9,484 nt of DNA from Marinilabiliales bacterium (lineage in GTDB: Bacteria > Bacteroidota > Bacteroidia > Bacteroidales > UBA12077): the NCBI GenBank assembly GCA_002869305.1, contig PKTC01000134.1:1-9484 (forward strand), given 5' to 3'. Both the position numbers and the translations under genes were made by a program. The notes under the pieces are model-generated. The model was not told the origin of the DNA. It ran no database searches and saw only the letters and a program-made list of their open reading frames with translations. Numbering within the stretch: position 1 is the first letter of the stretch; every line of letters begins with the position of its first letter. Below are positions 5,860 to 9,484 of the stretch, in pieces.

Positions 5860-8484
5860 TTACAAATTATTGGAAGTATCCTCTTCCCATTCAATAACGA
5901 ACTTTTGATCTAATTCAATTGCTTCTTCCTTTTTCTTTTCGTCTTTTTTAAGCTCCTCAAATTCTATTTTGAATTCATTCTCTTTGTTTTGTTTTGATTC
6001 TTTAAGAGTCGTGTCTTTATGGTACCAACCATATTCTTCGTTTAATATTTCTTTTAACTCTTGTTTTTCATCTTTGAGATTCTCTTTTCGCCATGTTTTG
6101 GCTGCCTTTCTATCATACTTAACTTTGTTTTTTTCATTATCGCCTTCAAGCAGCAAATAGAGTTTCATTCTTCCATTTTCATCTTCTATGTTTTCATTGT
6201 CTTGCTTTTTGCGCTTCGATTTGTTCCACTTACCAGATAAGAGATCCGATAATAATACCATTACATGATATTCATATTCACTGTTAAAATAATGCACCCC
6301 TGATGCAGTAACATTTAGAGCTGATGACTCTATATCCATTTGGGGAATAATGATTTGCTCATCCCGTATGGTTATAGAATTCTTTAAAGTTGAAAATTTT
6401 ATCCTTTTTAACTCTTCAATGTCTATAAATTTTGAAAGTCCGAGCATTGGCTCAAAATCATTCAGTTCCCCATTTGTGATTAAAATATCGCTTTCAGCAC
6501 TTACCGTTTTATTATCAATTTTAATCTGATCAGAAAATTCCGACGAGAAATATACATCGCCAGTTAAATTTCCTTCGAGATTTTGATTTGAAATAAATGT
6601 TTGTCCAAAATTATTAAATGAATAAAATAATTTATTCATATTTATATTCGACAGCCTGCTTTGAGTTCTAACTACAAAGTTGTTGTTGAGTTTTTGAACA
6701 ATTACTCCTCCAGCTTTAACTGTTCCATTCATAGAGTTAAAGGAAACCTCATGCAATGAAAACATTTTTGGTTTGTAGTTTAAATTTCCTTTTATTTCGG
6801 TTGCATAAAACTTTCCAACTTCAAAATTATCGATGTTTAATCGTAACTGCAATGCTATTTTTTCAGGGAAATGATATGATCCGGGTTTTTCTGAATCTTT
6901 GTTGCTAAATAAAACCGTAAGCTCATCTAAATTTAATTTTCTGGAATATAACTGAGCATTAATGTTAAAAATTTCTTTTTCATTAAAATACTCAAACAGC
7001 TTAGAAATACGACCTTTGATTAGAAAATCATTGTTGTTAACCTTAAAGAATAGGCTATCAGTATACAATGTTCTATTCAAATCGATGTTACCAGAAATCT
7101 CATTCAATATTAAATCATGGTTTTTAAATTTCAGCTTTCCATCTGAAAGTTGTAAGCTAACGGAATAATCTTTAGTGAACAAATCTCTAAAGTTAAAAGC
7201 TCTTAGCTCCTCATAGCTTCCTGTGTAAGAAATGTTTGTTTTAGCGAGTCCCTCCAAAATGTCAATGGTATCCACCTGAAAAATTTCTTTAATTTCATCG
7301 AAATATAATTCAGACTTAAGGTCCAGTTTGATATGAGGGTTCTTAAAGTTTGATAACTCGAAAAAACCTTCAAATGAATTACTTTCAATGCTTGCACTAA
7401 AGGTTTTGAATGTTAGTTTGGAGCTCGTTGCTTTGTTTTGAATACCATTTGTAAATTCACCATCAATATTAACATTGCTTAACCGGATTTCTCTTTCTAA
7501 ATCGAATAACTGAGCATTTTTTAATAGAAAGAATGCTTCGAAATGGGGTTTGTTAATTTTTAAATTTTTTCCTGAAATGCTCAAGTTTAAGGTAGCTGTA
7601 CCTTTTTGTCCTATAATATTTGGAAATTCAGCAATTAGCTTAGGTGGTAGGTTTTTTATAAAACTGTTAAGATTTAAATTCTTTCCTGAAATTAACAGGT
7701 CTATTTTTTTGTTTTTCGTCTTTTCTATATTCCCATTTATATTAAAATTGAGATCTTCAAGTTTTAATGTTCCATTTTTTAGTTTTATTAAATCATTGAC
7801 GATATCCAAATCCAGCCTGGTTTTGCTATCCTTATTTAAAATATAATCAGTGTTTTCAATACTTAACAATTCGATAAACTGATCGGATTTTATTTTCATT
7901 AAGTAATTGTCGCTTGAAAAATTACCCTCGAAATCTACTTTATGAATGTTAGATCTAAGCATTAGATTTGTTGAGTTATTACAGTATAACAATTTCGTCC
8001 GACTAACCTTAACTTCATTAAGTCTTAGATTGAACTCCTTACTTTCTTCGCTAGCATGTTCTCTATTCCAAAAAATATAATTTGGATCACCCAAATGATC
8101 TACGAACAAATTAATTGCACCCCGATCAAAGTGAATACTACTAATGATTAAATCTTTGGAAATTAAATCAAGAATATTAATCTGTACGAAAATACTTTGT
8201 GCAAAAAATAAGGTGTCGGTATTATATCCTTGAATTTTGGACAAATACCCTTCTTTTGAAAAAGCTACAACGTTTTTTAATTCCAATGATGCTTTAGGAA
8301 ATTTTTTAATTAATGAAAATTTTATATCCTCAACTTCCACTTCCGATAAGAGGTATTCGTTTAGCTCTTCAATTAAATATTGACTAACCTGATCTTCGTA
8401 AAAATAACTTAGTGCCACTGAAGTAGTCAATAGAATGATAACTCCAATAAACAAGCCAATTAGTATTGATTTAATATTTCGCAT
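5860..8484 (-). CDS. AsmA-family periplasmic protein
   Basis: An 874-residue protein anchored in the inner membrane by one N-terminal segment (about 6-28, SILIGLFIGVIILLTTSVAL) with the rest in the periplasm. The N-terminal AsmA-like stretch runs from the anchor through VEVEDIKFSLIKKFPKASLELKNVVAF. The middle is a long series of short beta-strands (repeating patterns like 'LKLEDLNFNINGNIEKTKNKKIDLLISGKNLNLN'), as in AsmA/TamB proteins that are thought to form lipid-carrying beta-grooves between the membranes. The AsmA C-terminal domain (about 672-754) includes GLSKFIDIEELKRIKFSTL and IPQMDIESSALNVTASG. A Lys/Glu-rich tail follows (about 790-874, starting YDRKAAKTWRKENLKDEKQELKEIL), probably helical or coiled-coil. 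Its length is usual for Bacteroidota members. It has a strong promoter box of its own. Family assignment is good; the lipid transported or membrane step served is not known. Confidence 0.85.
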   Translation of the reverse strand: MRNIKSILIGLFIGVIILLTTSVALSYFYEDQVSQYLIEELNEYLLSEVEVEDIKFSLIKKFPKASLELKNVVAFSKEGYLSKIQGYNTDTLFFAQSIFVQINILDLISKDLIISSIHFDRGAINLFVDHLGDPNYIFWNREHASEESKEFNLRLNEVKVSRTKLLYCNNSTNLMLRSNIHKVDFEGNFSSDNYLMKIKSDQFIELLSIENTDYILNKDSKTRLDLDIVNDLIKLKNGTLKLEDLNFNINGNIEKTKNKKIDLLISGKNLNLNSFIKNLPPKLIAEFPNIIGQKGTATLNLSISGKNLKINKPHFEAFFLLKNAQLFDLEREIRLSNVNIDGEFTNGIQNKATSSKLTFKTFSASIESNSFEGFFELSNFKNPHIKLDLKSELYFDEIKEIFQVDTIDILEGLAKTNISYTGSYEELRAFNFRDLFTKDYSVSLQLSDGKLKFKNHDLILNEISGNIDLNRTLYTDSLFFKVNNNDFLIKGRISKLFEYFNEKEIFNINAQLYSRKLNLDELTVLFSNKDSEKPGSYHFPEKIALQLRLNIDNFEVGKFYATEIKGNLNYKPKMFSLHEVSFNSMNGTVKAGGVIVQKLNNNFVVRTQSRLSNINMNKLFYSFNNFGQTFISNQNLEGNLTGDVYFSSEFSDQIKIDNKTVSAESDILITNGELNDFEPMLGLSKFIDIEELKRIKFSTLKNSITIRDEQIIIPQMDIESSALNVTASGVHYFNSEYEYHVMVLLSDLLSGKWNKSKRKKQDNENIEDENGRMKLYLLLEGDNEKNKVKYDRKAAKTWRKENLKDEKQELKEILNEEYGWYHKDTTLKESKQNKENEFKIEFEELKKDEKKKEEAIELDQKFVIEWEEDTSNNL

Positions 8485-8515
8485 AATTTTATCGAATGTG
8501 GTTGTTCAATTTTCA

Positions 8516-8550
8516 CAAAAGTAAATAAAGTTAGCATTTAGTATATCAAA
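8516..8550 (-). promoter_or_regulatory. Promoter of the AsmA-like gene
   Basis: On the minus strand TACTTTTG (8516-8523) is a full match to the -7 consensus TAnnTTTG, 31 bases before the ATG at 8484. TTTG (8547-8550) lies 23 bases further upstream as the -33 element, a little longer than the usual spacing of about 19-21. It is the best promoter pair in the window. Confidence 0.65.
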
Positions 8551-8578
8551 AACTTTACCATCCTTAATTAATATCATT

Positions 8579-8608
8579 AAAAAAAGGTCAACTAAATTAG
8601 TTGACCTT
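8579..8608 (-). terminator. Terminator after the 238-residue gene
   Basis: AAGGTCAACTA (8584-8594) and TAGTTGACCTT (8598-8608) form a perfect 11-bp stem with a 3-base loop. On the minus strand it is followed by a run of T (A8579-8585 on plus, partly within the stem). It lies 20 bases beyond the stop at 8629 and separates that gene from the AsmA promoter. Confidence 0.9.
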
Positions 8609-8628
8609 GAACAATGCATGTTTTATGT

Positions 8629-9345
8629 TTATTTATATTTTTTTTGTATCAAATCGGCATATAATTTTCGAATAGTCCTGACTTTATCCATTTCGCCTTC
8701 GCAAATGTATAGCCTAACAACCTCCACGATTCCAGCCTTTCTGTAAAAAACTCCTTGTGCTACGGCAAAATCACTGTTATCTAAATTGTTTTTAATATTT
8801 GTTGTAAACTCCAGGAAAACATCCCATGGTAAATCTTTGGGAAGCTCAATATAATATTTTGAATCTTCCTCCAAGTCATTATACAGCCCATCCTCTATTT
8901 CTTCCACATAAAAACTTTTGTTAATAACAATTAATCCCTTGGAGTCAATCATCTTTTGTTTAGCAAAGCTTATACCATTATCCTGATATAAACGTTGAAT
9001 TTCAGGTAAAAAAGCGAAACTTTTCAAATGTCTAATTCTTATGCATGAATAATTGGAGGTTTTAAAATAAATGTGTCCTTCTGATGCATTAAAATCATAT
9101 TGTAAGTTCTTTTGTATTTTCTTGGTAATTCTGGCTATTTCTTCAGCTGTATGATCATCTGCCAGAATGAGAAACAAGGATCCTGGTTTTGGTTTTTCTG
9201 GTAAATTTGCTCCGTGATATCCAGGAAAAGGGTGCTGACTCTCTAATACAAAAGAGTTTGGGATAATGTTGTTTTCAACCGTTGTTAGCGTTTGTTCTTT
9301 CTTTATATATCCCACGGTTTCGAGTAAAATTCGGTCCTGACTCAT
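8629..9345 (-). CDS. Uncharacterised protein with internal duplication
   Basis: A 238-residue soluble protein that I cannot assign to a named family. No signal peptide, membrane segment or enzyme motif is evident. It has a tandem duplication: residues about 57-130 and about 164-236 align with one or two small gaps. Matching points are IxxNL (77-81 and 184-188), GxxYxK (90-95 and 198-203), the R105/R211 strand, and IQRLYQD/IRKLYAD (116-122 and 225-231). Each unit reads as strand-helix-strand-strand-helix, so the protein is probably two similar alpha/beta lobes. The N-terminal 56 residues (including HPFPGYHGANLPEKPKPG, 38-55) are separate from the repeats. The ATG at 9345 has no Shine-Dalgarno but an A-rich leader. 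The gene is monocistronic: a terminator follows it, and the next gene has its own promoter. Function unknown. Confidence 0.85.
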   Translation of the reverse strand: MSQDRILLETVGYIKKEQTLTTVENNIIPNSFVLESQHPFPGYHGANLPEKPKPGSLFLILADDHTAEEIARITKKIQKNLQYDFNASEGHIYFKTSNYSCIRIRHLKSFAFLPEIQRLYQDNGISFAKQKMIDSKGLIVINKSFYVEEIEDGLYNDLEEDSKYYIELPKDLPWDVFLEFTTNIKNNLDNSDFAVAQGVFYRKAGIVEVVRLYICEGEMDKVRTIRKLYADLIQKKYK

Positions 9346-9362
9346 AATGCTTTTTTATGGAT

Positions 9363-9394
9363 TTAAGTTATTAAATTGTTTGCAGATAATCAAT
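9363..9394 (-). promoter_or_regulatory. Weak candidate promoter of the 238-residue gene
   Basis: On the minus strand TAACTTAA (9363-9370) is a partial match to TAnnTTTG (mismatched at the last two positions), and ATTG (9391-9394) lies 20 bases upstream as a -33 candidate. A box 17 bases before the ATG is consistent with the short leaders of the phylum. The match is too poor for a firm call. Confidence 0.25.
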
Positions 9395-9404
9395 TACATT
9401 GATT
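9388..9404. promoter_or_regulatory. Perfect 7-bp inverted repeat, possible operator
   Basis: AATCAAT (9388-9394) and ATTGATT (9398-9404) are exact reverse complements around a 3-base TAC spacer. The site overlaps the candidate -33 element of the gene on the left, where a repressor or activator would act. In AT-rich DNA an inverted repeat of this length can be chance. There is no T-tract, so it is not a terminator. Confidence 0.3.
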
Positions 9405-9484
9405 GATATAATTCATAATCACTTTTTTAATAAACAATAAGTGTTACATAATGGTTCATACCTTATAAATAATAAATCTAAAAA

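Noticed and set aside
7550..7846. Plus-strand reading frame of 98 codons inside the AsmA-like gene
   Set aside because: Very Phe-rich, as expected for the antisense of a Lys/Asn/Glu-rich AT-rich gene; no promoter or ribosome binding site; lies wholly within a real gene.
1..9484. Mobile element, CRISPR, tRNA/rRNA, toxin-antitoxin or defence system
   Set aside because: I saw no transposase, integrase, direct-repeat spacer array, cloverleaf pattern or known defence domain; the genes are housekeeping or core envelope genes.

Overview
This AT-rich window has short intergenic gaps and carries ordinary chromosomal genes of a Bacteroidota bacterium. Three signs point there. Several genes are of typical Bacteroidota form: the PlsX with LLDVGLNPD, the AHQLGTP-type histidine kinase, and the AsmA-like protein with a charged tail. 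The matches to the Bacteroidota -7 promoter consensus TAnnTTTG are good, twice as the exact 8-mer TACTTTTG. Most genes lack a clear Shine-Dalgarno sequence. A marine or gut Bacteroidia lineage (for example Marinilabiliales) is plausible, but this is an impression and not a demonstrated placement.

Layout. Plus strand, 1-1721: the 3' part of an AIM24/TIGR00266-family gene, a strong terminator inside a C-rich palindromic repeat, then mnmH (selU), the tRNA 2-selenouridine synthase. Minus strand, read right to left from 9484: a 238-residue protein of unknown function with its own terminator; a large AsmA-family envelope protein behind a good promoter; an orphan membrane sensor histidine kinase that starts with TTG; and a tight four-gene operon, DUF177 (YceD) - rpmF - plsX - fabH, with its own promoter and ending in a hairpin terminator that faces mnmH convergently.

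How the genes fit together. The DUF177-rpmF-plsX-fabH cluster is a widely conserved unit linking ribosome assembly (YceD, L32) with the start of fatty acid and phospholipid synthesis (PlsX, FabH). Gaps of 5 and 19 bases and a 4-base ATGA overlap imply one transcript. The AsmA-like protein (probable lipid handling in the periplasm) and the sensor kinase are envelope functions next to it, but nothing in the sequence shows a direct functional link. MnmH modifies the wobble uridine of certain tRNAs and needs selenophosphate made elsewhere.

No mobile element, CRISPR array, tRNA, rRNA, defence cassette or evidently new multi-gene system was seen. The points most worth a second look are the internal duplication in the unknown 238-residue protein, the C-rich palindromic repeat at 613-662, the partnerless kinase, and the re-set start of the DUF177 gene.
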